DNA of 12,604 nt from contig JAISRY010000135.1 of assembly GCA_031273385.1 (NCBI GenBank), positions 1 through 12,604 of the forward strand, given 5' to 3'. Each line of letters starts with the position of its first letter. The first letter of the stretch is position 1. This document shows, one piece after another, positions 1 to 8,196 of this stretch. A model generated the notes under the pieces. That model did no database searches. It saw only the letters and a list, made by a program, of their open reading frames with translations, and was not told the DNA's origin. This DNA comes from Tannerellaceae bacterium. GTDB taxonomy: Bacteria > Bacteroidota > Bacteroidia > Bacteroidales > Tannerellaceae. The position numbers and the translations under genes were made by a program.

Positions 1-111
1 TTTCTCTTAAGCTTCTTAAGAGGCTTAAGCTTCTTAAGAGGCTTAAGGGGATTAAGAGACTTAAGGGGATTAAGGGAAATTCGGTGGCTGAGCCTGTCGA
101 AGCCCACCGCC
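1..111. repeat. Repeat cassette copy 1 (truncated by the window edge): CTTAAG nonamer array plus REP-like palindrome half
   Basis: Positions 5-76 are eight 9-bp units of the form NCTTAAGNN (some ATTAAG). Positions 76-94 are the right arm of an inverted repeat whose left arm would lie just before base 1, judged from the complete copy at 9637-9744. Positions 94-107 contain CCTGTCGAAGCCC, similar to short palindromic repeats known from many phyla. The cassette continues directly into the heptamer array at the HTCS 3' end. The stretch 76-111 is identical to 9709-9744. Confidence 0.85.
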
Positions 112-173
<62 letters not shown>

Positions 174-182
<9 letters not shown>

Positions 183-3100
183 TTCCCCTTCTTGTTTCAC
201 GATGGTTTGTTCCATGTAGGTGGTCGGCGACATGCCGAAGTGTGTGTTGAAGCTGCTGCTGAAATAGGATGGGGTATTGTATCCTACTTTATAGGCGACT
301 TCCGATACGCTGAGTTTGCCGGTATTCAGGAGGTAGGCCGCCTGCTTCATGCGTATGGTCTTGATAAACTCGACGGGGCTTTGGCCGATCAGCGCTTTCA
401 GCTTGCGGTGCAAATGGGTGCGGCTCAACCCCAGCTCGCGGCTCATCGTCTCGACGCTCAGTTCGGGGTTTTCGATATTCTCGCGTATGTAGTCGATCAC
501 ATGCTGCAAGAGCTTCTCATCCGTACTGGTCAGCGTCACCTCCCGCGCATCCATGTCGATGGACTTGCCGAAATGTTCTTTCATGACGCGGCGTATCTCG
601 ATCAGCTTCTTGACGCGGATCCGCAGATAGCGTGTGTCGAAAGGCTTGGAGATGTAGCTGTCCGCTCCGTTTTCCAACCCCTCGAGGCGGTGATCCATGT
701 CTTTCTGGGCGGTCAGGATAATGACGGGGATATGGCTGGTCTCCTGGTCTGTCTTCAGGATACGGCAAAACTCCATCCCGTTCATCTCCGGCATCATGAC
801 GTCCGTAATGATCAGGTCGGGCATCAGCACGCGCGCCTTTGCCAGCCCGGCTATCCCGTTCGCCGCCTCTTCGATGTCGTACTGGTCGATAAGCGTCCCG
901 CGGATATAGCTGCGCAGGTCGTCATCGTCTTCGACGATCAGCAAGGTGGGGCGGTACTCTTCATGCGGCTCTTTCTTCGATGAATTTCTTGACGAGCGCG
1001 GCAACAGTTCGTTCAGGTATTCGTCGGGCTCTTCCATCTCCTGGGCATATCCGTTCTTCGTCGTATCCTTTTCCAACTCTTCGGGCGTAAAATGGCTGTT
1101 CCCCGGTAGGATGGCGATCCGGAAAGAGCTGCCTTTCCCCTCTTCACTCTCGACGGTGATAGCGCCTTTGTGCAGTTCGACAATGGTTTTGGTGAGATGC
1201 ATGCCGATCCCCGTTCCCGTACTGGACATCCTGGTGTTGCCCTGGAAGAAGCGGTCGAACACCTGCTTCCTGACCTCTTCGCTCATCCCGATCCCCGTAT
1301 CCGTGATCGTCAAAAGGGTTTTCCCCTCCTCATCCTGTTGGATATCGACATGTATCTTCCCTCCCTCGGAGGTGAACTTATAGGCATTGTAGAGGATATT
1401 GTTCAGGCATTTGTCGAGCATGTCGGGATCATACCAGACGTCGATCCTGTCGGGGTTCCAGGTATAGGTGAGGGAGATATGTTTCTGTTTGGTTATTTCG
1501 GTAAACGTACCGATCGACCGGGAAACGAACGAAACCAGTTCGATAGGCTCTACGTGCAGCTCCATTTTCCCCTCCTCTATCTTGTTCAGATCGAGGATCT
1601 GGTTGATCAGGTGCTGAAGCCGCTCGGCATTGCGGAGGATGAGGAAACCGGTCTTCTTTCGCTCGTCGTTCTTGTCTTGGGCGATCATGCGCTTCATGGG
1701 GTCTATGATCAGCGTCAACGGGGTACGGAACTCATGGCTGATGTTGGTGAAGAACTTGATCCTGACATCGTTGATCTCCTCCTGCTGCTTGACTTTCAGC
1801 CGCTGGAGCTGCAATTCGTTCTTCTCCTTGATGCGCAGCAGGGCGATGCGTGCCAGGATGTAGACGACGAGGCACCCGATAAGGGCGTAGATCACCTTCG
1901 CCCACCAGGTATCCCAGGGGGCAGGCTCTATTTCGATGATCAGGTTCGTCGATTCGTCCCCCCAGATATCCGGGTTGCTGCTGGCTTTTATGCGGAACGT
2001 GTAGGTGCCGGGATTGAGGTTGGTATAGGTGATGCTGCGGTACGTATAGTCATAGTATGTCCAGTTCTTGTCAAAGCCTGCCAACATGCAGGCGTAGACC
2101 ACCGAATAGGAATCGAAGATCCCCATCGCCACATAGTCGATCGTGAAGTTCTTGTCGCTGTATTTCAGTTTGATCTTTTTCGTCTCCGTAATGCTTTGTT
2201 TGAGGATCACCCGCCCATCTTCCGTCTTCTGATTGATCAAGACGGGTTTGTTGAATATCTTCAGGTTGGTGATATAGACTTTCGAGGCGGCGTCGTAGTT
2301 GTAGATATCTTCGGGGCGGAAGAAGTTGACGCCGTTTATCCCGCCGAAGTAGAGTTCGCCGTCCGGGCTTTTGTAGTACGAACCGGCGATAAATTCGTTG
2401 CTCGGCAGTCCGCTGTTTTTATAATACCGCTTGACCTCCTTGTTCTCCGGCGTATAGCGGATAATCCCGTGGTTTGTACTCATCCACAACTGGTTCCCGT
2501 AAGCGACCAGCCCGTTGATCGTGGAGCTGAGCTCCTGCCGGAGGGGATAGACCAGGGTGAAGTCTTTCGTGTCGGGGTCGTACCTGTTCATCCCGATCGC
2601 CGCCCCGATCCACATCGTACCGTCTTCGGTCTCGGCGATGGAGAAGATCGTCTTGCCGGAAAGCCAGTTGTTTTCGGCAAAGGGGATAAACGCCCCGGAC
2701 TTCACGTCCATACAGCTGATCCCCAGGTTCGTCCCGATCCACAACCGGTCGCGGCTGTCGATAAAGAGGGTGGTAATGAGGTCGTCGGCCAGCAGCGGGT
2801 GGCTTGCATGGCGAAAGGTGAGGAGGCGTTTCTTCTCCGGGTCGAAACGGGAGAGCCCGCCCCTGCTGGTGCCCAACCAGAGGAAACCGTACCGGTCTTC
2901 CTGAATGCTTTTGATGAAGTTGGACGGCAGTCCGCTCTCCCGTTTGATATGGGAAAACTCCCCCGTCTGCCTGTCCAACAGGCATAACCCTCCCGCACGC
3001 GTGCCTACCCATATCCGGTCTTTGCTGTCGCAGAAGACGCAGGTCGCGGTATTGTCCGAGAGGCTACGGCTGTTCCGGGGGTGATAGGTATAATGTGTAA

Positions 3101-4298
3101 AGTTTCCGGTAAAGGGATTGTAGCGGTTTAGCCCTCCGCCGTCGGTGGTGATCCATACGTTCTTCTCCCTGTCGGTCGTGATACCCGTCACGGGATTACA
3201 GCTGAGCGAGTTCGGCTGGTTGTTGATCTTGCGCAACGACTTGAATCCGCTGTTCTCGTTCCCTACGCAATAGACGCCCTCGTAATTCAAGGCGATCCAG
3301 AGGTAGTGGTGAAGCCCCTCGTAGATAAACGACACTTTCGAATCGCCGACCCTCTCAAAGTGTTCGCGGAAAATGGGATGCTGCTCGATCCTGCGCTTTT
3401 CGGGATCGAAAATAACCAGGCCGTAGTTCTCCGTCCCCAGCAGCAGGTTGCCCTCATGGTCTTCCAGGCCGTGGAGGATAGAATGTGTCAGGGTGGTATT
3501 GAAGACATCCGGGTAGGTGAGGATCTTTTTCTTTTTTGTGTCGAATATAGCGGCGCCTCCCTTTAGCATGGAGATCAGTATATTGCCGTTCCTGAGCAGA
3601 AGCAGGTCGTAAATATGGTTGCTGGGGAGGGGGCTATTGGAGGTGTTGTAATTGGTAAAGGCTCCCGTCGCGGGATTGTAGACCGAGATGCCGTTGTCCT
3701 GCGAACCGAACCACATGTTTCCCTCCTTGTCTTCAACCAGCGTGCGTACGTATGCGCTGCAAAGCGTGGACGACGCCGAGGCTTCGGAAAAGGCGAGCAG
3801 CATACTCTCTTCCGTTTGGGGGGAATAGCGCAGAACGCCCGTCCCGAAAGCGGCGAACCACAGCTGTCCTTTGCTGTCTTCAATGATGTCGATACAGTTG
3901 TTCCGCTTCACCACATGGTCGGGCTGCCCCAGCGAAACGCCGACGAAACCCTCGTGCACCGGATCGTAATAGGCCAACCCTTTGGTCGTCCCTACCCATA
4001 GCCGTCCGTTCGAATCCTGAAACAGTGAAGTAATATGATTGCTTTTTAGAGAGAGCGTATCGCCTTGCCGCTTCTTGTATATCACAAAGTTAAATCCGTC
4101 ATGCCGGTTCAGGCCATCTTCTGTCCCAATCCAGATAAACCCATTGTTGTCTTGCATCAAACGGGTAACCTTCGTACTGGACAGCCCGTTCTCAGCAGTA
4201 TACAAGTATGCAATTTTACTCTGGGTATCCGGTTGCGCTTTCAGCTCCTTTCCCCCAACAAACAGGTAAATAAATATAAAAACCAGGGTTTTTTTCAT
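174..4298 (-). CDS. Hybrid two-component system regulator (HTCS): sensor, histidine kinase, receiver and AraC-type DNA-binding domain in one protein
   Basis: The 1374-residue protein fits the usual 1300-1400 of Bacteroidetes HTCS regulators. These sit in the inner membrane, sense a ligand (often an oligosaccharide) in the periplasm and switch on nearby genes. Domains in order: signal peptide or signal anchor (about 1-22); two-component 'Reg_prop' beta-propeller repeats (about 30-660), seen as recurring W-[IV]-G-T and G-[GL]-x-R-[YF]-[DN]-P motifs; Y_Y_Y domain (about 705-790); membrane helix (about 799-822); HisKA with NISHEFRTP and phospho-acceptor His855; HATPase with N-box near 966-971 and DTGIG at 1000-1004; receiver with LIVEDDDD, phospho-acceptor Asp1166 and Lys1218; AraC helix-turn-helix (about 1265-1370). 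I chose the Met at 4298 because MKKTLVFIFIYLFVGG begins a signal sequence; the open frame runs 25 codons further upstream without similar character. No polysaccharide-utilisation genes lie in the window, so the ligand is unknown. The stop codon lies inside a heptamer array, and the last two residues (ES) are array-encoded. Confidence 0.95.
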
Positions 4299-4436
4299 TT
4301 CAAAATTAGTTTGATATGTAAAAGTAGAACTATTTTTTTGAATACACCTCATTATTAGCAAGAAAAATATCATTATCCCCCTTTTTTACCCCAAAACGCC
4401 CCCCGCCAGAATCAGAATTTACAGAATTAGAGACTT

Positions 4437-4492
4437 TTTGAGAGTGGAGAATTGAGAATTGAGAGTTGAGAGTTGAGAAGCTCTCAATTCTC
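4437..4492 (+). repeat. TTGAGAG/TTGAGAA heptamer array forming a perfect 12-bp hairpin upstream of cobU
   Basis: Units read TTGAGAG, GGAGAAT, TGAGAAT and so on along the plus strand until 4480, then the orientation flips to CTCTCAATTCTC (4481-4492). GAGAATTGAGAG at 4454-4465 is exactly complementary to 4481-4492, giving a 12-bp stem with a 15-nt loop just upstream of the promoter element at 4504. Confidence 0.85.
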
Positions 4493-4503
4493 ATTATTTT
4501 GTC

Positions 4504-4511
4504 TACTTTTG
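4504..4511 (+). promoter_or_regulatory. Candidate -7 promoter element for cobU-fhs
   Basis: TACTTTTG matches the Bacteroidetes -7 consensus TAnnTTTG. There is no TTG at the expected 19-20 bp upstream, since that stretch is the inverted end of the heptamer array. A start near 4518 would leave a ~34 nt leader, preceded or overlapped by GAGGG-7nt-CCCTC at 4518-4534, a small hairpin. Confidence 0.45.
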
Positions 4512-4551
4512 TAGCCGGAGGGGGAAAGTCCCTCGCAGGAAACAGGTTAGT

Positions 4552-5061
4552 ATGAAACATATTATTTTGATAACGGGTGGGCAGCGGTCGGGGAAAAGCC
4601 GGTATGCTCAACAAGTGGCTTTGAAAGAGGCCGAACGTCCTGTCTATTTGGCTACTTCACGTCCCTGGGACGACGAACACCGCCGGCGGATAGCACGCCA
4701 TCAGCAAGACAGGGGCGAAGAGTGGATCACGATCGAAGAAGATAAGCATATCGGCAAACACCAATTGCCCGGACAGGTCGTCGTCGTCGACTGCGTCACC
4801 CTTTGGGCAACCAACTTCTTCTTTGATAGCCAATCGGACGTCGACGCTTCCCTTGCCGGACTGAAAGAGGAGTTTGCCAAATTTACGGCGCCGGACGCCT
4901 GTTATATCTTTATTACAAACGAAATAGGGTGGGGAGGAACTTCTACCGACGACTTGCAACGGCGTTTTACCGATCTGCAAGGATGGATCAACCAGTTTAT
5001 CGCTTCCGAAGCGGATGAGGTCGTCTGTATGGTCAGCGGAATCCCCATGAAAATAAAATAA
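4552..5061 (+). CDS. cobU: Adenosylcobinamide kinase / adenosylcobinamide-phosphate guanylyltransferase
   Basis: CobU phosphorylates adenosylcobinamide and then transfers GMP to it, giving AdoCbi-GDP for the nucleotide-loop assembly of cobalamin in the cytoplasm. At 169 residues it is close to the family length of about 180. Visible motifs: Walker A GGQRSGKS (9-16); DDEHRRRIARHQQDR (40-54), where His50 is the likely guanylylated histidine (alignment recalled, not computed); Walker-B-like VVVDCVTLW (77-85); TNEIGWG (122-128); and the C-terminal SGIPMKIK (162-169), which resembles the end of Salmonella CobU. The start is the ATG at 4552, one codon register with the P-loop eight residues in. fhs follows after 18 bp. 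No cobS, cobT, cobC or cobalamin riboswitch is visible nearby, so this copy stands apart from the other cob genes in this window. The protein looks complete and I am sure of the family. Confidence 0.93.
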   Translation: MKHIILITGGQRSGKSRYAQQVALKEAERPVYLATSRPWDDEHRRRIARHQQDRGEEWITIEEDKHIGKHQLPGQVVVVDCVTLWATNFFFDSQSDVDASLAGLKEEFAKFTAPDACYIFITNEIGWGGTSTDDLQRRFTDLQGWINQFIASEADEVVCMVSGIPMKIK

Positions 5062-5079
5062 ATACATAAATTAAGCAGT

Positions 5080-6747
5080 ATGAAACCGGATATACAAATA
5101 GCCCGAGAAGTTTCACTTCGTAAAATAAAAGAGGTGGCCGGGCAGATCGGCATTCCCCGTAAGGATATTCTGAACTACGGGCGGTATATGGCCAAAGTCT
5201 CTTTAGGCCTGATCGACAGGAAAGAGATAGAGAAGCACAACCTGATCCTGGTCACAGCCATTACGCCGACCAAAAGCGGTATCGGTAAGACCACCGTATC
5301 TATCGGCTTGGCATTGGGATTGAATAAGATAGGGAAAAGGGCTATCGTCGCCTTGCGCGAGCCGTCGTTAGGCCCCTGCTTCGGCATGAAAGGCGGTGCG
5401 GCGGGAGGCGGCTATTCGCAGGTATTGCCGATGGAAAACATCAACCTGCACTTTACGGGGGATTTTCATGCCGTCACGTCGGCGCATAACATGATCACGG
5501 CGTTGCTGGATAATTATATCTATCAGACGCGCCATACGTGCGAGGGGCTGAAAGAGGTCAAGTGGAAACGCGTCCTGGATGTCAACGACCGCAGCCTCCG
5601 CAACATCGTCTCCGGGTTGGGCGGTTCGGCCAACGGAGAGCCGGCGGAAACGGGTTTTGATATTACCTCGGCCTCCGAAATCATGGCCATCCTGTGCCTT
5701 GCCTCCGGACTGGAGGATCTGAAGCGGCGGATCGGCAATATCCTGCTGGGGTATACCTACGACGACCGCCCTTTTACGGTGAACGACCTGGGGGTGGCCG
5801 GCGCCATTACGGTATTGCTCAAGGATGCCCTGCTCCCCAACCTGGTACAGACGACCGAGAATACGCCGGCCTTTATACACGGCGGGCCTTTTGCCAATAT
5901 CGCCCATGGGTGTAATTCGACGCTTGCCACGGAAATGGCGCTGACGTATGGCGATTATGTCGTCACGGAGGCCGGGTTCGGCGCAGACCTGGGCGCAGAG
6001 AAGTTTTTTAATATCAAATGCCGCAAAGCCGGGCTCTCCCCGAAGCTCACCGTCATCGTCGTCACCTCCCAGAGCCTGAAAATGCATGGCGGAACGCCGG
6101 AAAGCCAGATCAGGCAACCGGACAGGGAGGGGCTGGCCAATGGATTGGCCAACCTGGACAAACACCTGGACAACCTGAGCGCTTTCGGCCAACAGGTCAT
6201 CGTCACCTTTAACCGTTTCGAGACCGACAGCGATGAAGAGATCGAACTGGTTGCCGGCCATTGCCGGAAGCGGGGCGTAGGCTTCGCCGTCAATACGGTA
6301 TTCGCCGAAGGGGGTGACGGGGGGATTGAATTGGCCGGAATGGTCGTCGATACGATCGAGAAAAGCCCCTCCTCTCCATTGAAGTATACCTATAATGACT
6401 CGGATTCGGTACGCGAAAAGGTGCAGAAAGTGGCCAAAGGCATCTACGGCGCCTCCTCTATCGTCTATACGACGCTCGCCGAAAAGAAGATCAGGCAGAT
6501 CGAACGCCTCGGCATCTCGCATTATCCCGTCTGTATAGCGAAAACGCAATACTCTTTCTCTTCCGATCCGAAAGCCTACGGCGTAGCCAAAGACTTCGAA
6601 CTGAAAGTGCGCGACATCATTATCAACAACGGTGCGGAGATGATCGTCGTCATTATGGGTGAAATCATGCGTATGCCCGGCCTGCCGAAAGAGCCGCAAG
6701 CAAAACAGATCGACATCGTAAACGGATTGATAGAGGGACTAAGTTGA
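5080..6747 (+). CDS. fhs: Formate--tetrahydrofolate ligase (formyltetrahydrofolate synthetase)
   Basis: The enzyme joins formate to tetrahydrofolate at the cost of ATP, making 10-formyl-THF for purine synthesis and other one-carbon steps. It is a cytosolic homotetramer in characterised species. The 555 residues match the family length. The nucleotide-binding loop is [16 protein letters not shown] (61-76). It differs from the textbook TPTPAGEGKTT at several positions but keeps GKTT. Other hallmarks are [20 protein letters not shown] (91-110), the [15 protein letters not shown] stretch (124-138), and a C-terminus ending in VNGLIEGLS. The start at 5080 sits 18 bp after cobU with no promoter-like motif between them, so co-transcription is likely. 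The TGA stop directly begins a TTGAGAG heptamer array. Confidence 0.97.
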   Translation: MKPDIQIAREVSLRKIKEVAGQIGIPRKDILNYGRYMAKVSLGLIDRKEIEKHNLILVTAITPTKSGIGKTTVSIGLALGLNKIGKRAIVALREPSLGPCFGMKGGAAGGGYSQVLPMENINLHFTGDFHAVTSAHNMITALLDNYIYQTRHTCEGLKEVKWKRVLDVNDRSLRNIVSGLGGSANGEPAETGFDITSASEIMAILCLASGLEDLKRRIGNILLGYTYDDRPFTVNDLGVAGAITVLLKDALLPNLVQTTENTPAFIHGGPFANIAHGCNSTLATEMALTYGDYVVTEAGFGADLGAEKFFNIKCRKAGLSPKLTVIVVTSQSLKMHGGTPESQIRQPDREGLANGLANLDKHLDNLSAFGQQVIVTFNRFETDSDEEIELVAGHCRKRGVGFAVNTVFAEGGDGGIELAGMVVDTIEKSPSSPLKYTYNDSDSVREKVQKVAKGIYGASSIVYTTLAEKKIRQIERLGISHYPVCIAKTQYSFSSDPKAYGVAKDFELKVRDIIINNGAEMIVVIMGEIMRMPGLPKEPQAKQIDIVNGLIEGLS

Positions 6748-6785
6748 GTTGAGAGTTGAGAGTTGAGAATTGAGAGTTGAGAGTG
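6744..6785 (+). repeat. TTGAGAG heptamer array starting at the fhs stop codon
   Basis: The fhs TGA (6745-6747) is the first TTGA of the array, which continues TTGAGAG, TTGAGAG, TTGAGAA, TTGAGAG, TTGAGAG before giving way to a G-run (6785-6791). Confidence 0.9.
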
Positions 6786-6794
6786 GGGGGGTAT

Positions 6795-6824
6795 AAAAAA
6801 TTAAGGGCTGTCTCGCGACACCCC
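6795..6824 (-). terminator. Intrinsic terminator, minus strand
   Basis: Read on the minus strand, GGGGTGTC pairs with GACAGCCC across a GCGA loop (8 bp, one mismatch), followed by TTAATTTTTT. It faces the promoter at 6878-6907. Confidence 0.6.
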
Positions 6825-6871
6825 CTAACCAACTTTGTTAACCTTAAATCTAATACTATTATGAAAAAACC
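6796..6871 (-). ncRNA. Candidate small RNA (~75 nt) with its own promoter and terminator
   Basis: On the minus strand a promoter (TTG, 19-bp spacer, TACCTTTG) is followed after about 75 nt by a hairpin with a T-run. The implied transcript contains no ATG and so should not encode a protein. Start and end are estimated from the elements, not measured. No known RNA family was recognised. It is antisense to nothing and lies downstream of fhs on the opposite strand. Confidence 0.5.
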
Positions 6872-6877
6872 ACGACA

Positions 6878-6907
6878 CAAAGGTACGCCTCTTTTTGGCT
6901 TTGTCAA
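6878..6907 (-). promoter_or_regulatory. Bacteroidetes-type promoter, minus strand
   Basis: The -33 TTG lies at 6905-6907 (CAA on the plus strand) and the -7 TACCTTTG at 6878-6885, separated by exactly 19 bp. Both match the consensus used by the Bacteroidetes primary sigma factor. This is the best promoter match I found in the window. Confidence 0.65.
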
Positions 6908-7149
6908 TAGTTAAAAAGCCAAATAATGTTGCAAAACATATAATAAAAACTAATACAACGCCGAATTACCCGTTATTTGCCGTTTTTCCAGCTTTTTATG
7001 GCTGGGCGTCTCATTATGGTACGCGAAAAAACGGACGAAGAGAGGGATAAAGAGAAAAAAGGATACGTTGAAAAGACTGAAACGCAATCCGAGATACCAT
7101 TTTAAATCCCTTTGTTGAGCATCCCTCATGCGGTATGCCTCATAAATTA

Positions 7150-7183
7150 TCCGGAGCAAGGAAACATGCTCCGGATTTTTTTT
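7150..7183 (+). terminator. Strong intrinsic terminator, plus strand, with no obvious gene upstream
   Basis: TCCGGAGCA (7150-7158) pairs perfectly with TGCTCCGGA (7168-7176) across a 9-nt loop and is followed by eight T (7176-7183 region). The nearest upstream plus-strand gene is fhs, over 400 bp away. The run 6947-7103 is open on the plus strand but lacks an early start or recognisable product. Confidence 0.75.
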
Positions 7184-7300
7184 GCACCTTTCGTGCACCT
7201 TTCGTGCACCTTTGATGCACCTTTCGCGCACCTTTGATGCACCTTTCGTGCACCTTGATGCACCTTTCGTGCACCTTTCGTGCACCTTTCGTGCACCTCT
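7184..7300. repeat. 11-bp tandem array (GCACCTTTCGT)
   Basis: Ten units starting at 7184, 7195, 7206, 7217, 7228, 7239, 7250 (10 bp), 7260, 7271 and 7282, then a partial one at 7293. The core GCACCTTT is constant, and the last three bases alternate between CGT, GAT and CGC. It begins directly after the terminator T-run. It is open in several frames on both strands, which produces misleading frames such as a Lys/Cys-rich repeat on the minus strand. Confidence 0.92.
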
Positions 7301-7660
7301 GTTTTTCTCCCACTCCCCGTTTTCAGCCCAAAAATGGGCAAAAAAGTGGGGTAAAAAGGCAAAAAGTGGAGAGGCAAAAAGGGCTTCCACACTTGAAATT
7401 AGCGAAAAAAACGAGTTTCCGGAGAACGGGAAATGACAGCCTAACGAAACCATAAAAAACACGCAATCAGCCCTTTCTATTCTACTTACTCTCTTTCTTC
7501 TTTTCTTTAGAGAAGAGAAGAAGAGAGTAATAAGTGGGAAAGTGGGGAGAAAAAGCGAAAAATGAAAACCTTAGGGAAAAAACAGAAAAGCCCAAAAAGT
7601 CTATATAGAGTTAAACATGCGTTTTTACCCCCCTTCTCCCCACTTGATGCTGCCGGTAGA
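7301..7660. other. Gene-free structured region with two inverted repeats
   Basis: No convincing gene. From 7320 to 7385 is low-complexity sequence of GGCAAAAAGTGG-like runs. Positions 7484-7535 form a long imperfect hairpin: CTTCTTTTCT (7497-7506) with AGAAGAGAAG (7511-7520), extended by CTCTCTT with AAGAGAG and ACTTA with TAAGT. AAGTGGGGAGAA (7540-7551) is exactly complementary to TTCTCCCCACTT (7634-7645), a second, wider inverted repeat. Confidence 0.6.
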
Positions 7661-7770
7661 CAGTTGTGTAGCGGGAGCTACCCAGTTGTATTGTCGGGGC
7701 TACCCAGTTGTGTAGCGGGGACAACACAACTGTGTAGCGGGGACGACATAGTTGTGTAGCCGGCGGGCGG
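7661..7770. repeat. 22-bp imperfect tandem array, five units
   Basis: Five 22-bp units start at 7661, 7683, 7705, 7727 and 7749, with the core AGTTGTGTAGCGGG (variants in units 2, 4 and 5) and a variable tail. It ends 3 bp before the stop codon of the minus-strand DUF4248 gene. Confidence 0.85.
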
Positions 7771-7773
7771 GCG

Positions 7774-8196
7774 TCAAGGCTCACCCAGGAAGCGAACGAG
7801 TATGCGCACTTGTTCGGGCGTCAGCAGCCGAGCGCCTTTGACATACCCATTTTCTTCGAGCGCCTGCTGGATGCGTGGATTCCTAAGCACCCATTGCCGT
7901 AACCGTTTCCGCGCCGTCTCCGTGCGCACCTCCGGATTATACGCAATCGCCAACTCCGACCACCCATATAGTGAATAGTGAACAGTGAACAGTGAATAGT
8001 GGTATCCGTCATTGCGAACGCAGTGAAGCAATCCAGAGGTGCCGCTAAAAACCTCATTTTCACCTAATTCCGAAAACAAAACAACCTCAGTAGCTGATGG
8101 GTGCCAGTATAAAACCAACCTCATTGCCTCATTGTAATGGCACATCATGTTTCCATGAAAAAATGAGGTAAATGAGGTTAGGGAAATGGGAGGCAA
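7774..8196 (-). CDS. Small DUF4248-type protein with a repeat-encoded N-terminus (possibly decayed)
   Basis: Only the C-terminal ~64 residues (from the Tyr codon at 7966-7968 to the stop at 7774) look like protein. They contain YGWSELAIAYNPE, then TARKRLRQWVLRNP, KGARLLTPEQVRILVRFLGEP. From memory this matches the DUF4248 family of Bacteroidales, of unknown function, often found beside HU-like and amidase genes; neither is here. Members normally start only a few residues before the YGW motif. Here the frame instead continues upstream through a CACTRTT heptamer array (encoding HYSLFTVHYSL) and then the arm of a large palindrome, giving a nominal 140-residue product. The native start codon therefore seems lost, and residues 1-76 are unlikely to be functional. 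The coordinates give the full open frame; the conserved part is 7774-7968. The stop codon lies 3 bp from a 22-bp tandem array. Confidence 0.55.
   Translation of the reverse strand: MPPISLTSFTSFFHGNMMCHYNEAMRLVLYWHPSATEVVLFSELGENEVFSGTSGLLHCVRNDGYHYSLFTVHYSLYGWSELAIAYNPEVRTETARKRLRQWVLRNPRIQQALEENGYVKGARLLTPEQVRILVRFLGEP
7971..8002 (-). repeat. CACTRTT heptamer array (short copy) inside the DUF4248 frame
   Basis: On the plus strand GTGAATA, GTGAACA, GTGAACA, GTGAATA (7971-7998), then GTGG. On the minus strand this is the same CACTATT/CACTGTT array as at 8383-8547. It sits immediately before the first conserved codon of the DUF4248 domain. Confidence 0.9.

Larger units (their letters stand above)
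4299..4551. other. Divergent intergenic region between HTCS and cobU
   Basis: The 253 bp hold no open frame I believe in. The HTCS-proximal part is A/T-rich with a C-run at 4376-4402. No clear HTCS promoter with a TTG element at correct spacing was found. The cobU-proximal part holds a heptamer array, a hairpin and a candidate promoter (listed separately). Confidence 0.6.

Noticed and set aside
1170..2987. 605-codon plus-strand open frame, and several others antisense to the HTCS gene
   Set aside because: It lies wholly on the opposite strand of a gene with clear domains, and its translation has no recognisable motif.
4307..4325. HTCS promoter candidates TAATTTTG and TACTTTTA just before the start codon
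   Set aside because: The first would place transcription start inside the coding sequence; the second is imperfect and has no TTG at the right spacing.
4504..4551. Cobalamin riboswitch upstream of cobU
   Set aside because: The leader is too short and I see no B12 box or multi-helix core; only a 5-bp hairpin is present.
5368..6699. 443-codon minus-strand open frame opposite fhs
   Set aside because: Antisense shadow of a well-conserved enzyme; Arg/His/Asp-rich composition typical of such shadows.
6861..6914. 17-codon frame MKKPRHKGTPLFGFVNS after a TTAACCTTAAAT leader
   Set aside because: It looks like the start of a Bacteroidetes gene but overlaps the minus-strand promoter and I cannot tie it to a family; too short to support.
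6805..7442. Possible insertion-sequence remnant bounded by GGGCTGTC and GACAGCC
   Set aside because: Only seven bases match, no transposase fragment lies between, and the left end is better explained as a terminator stem.
6950..7462. 170-codon minus-strand frame with Lys/Cys/His repeats
   Set aside because: Its middle is only the 11-bp array read as protein and it crosses a strong terminator hairpin.
7562..7759. 65-codon plus-strand frame
   Set aside because: Its second half is the 22-bp array translated and the first half is low-complexity Lys-rich sequence.
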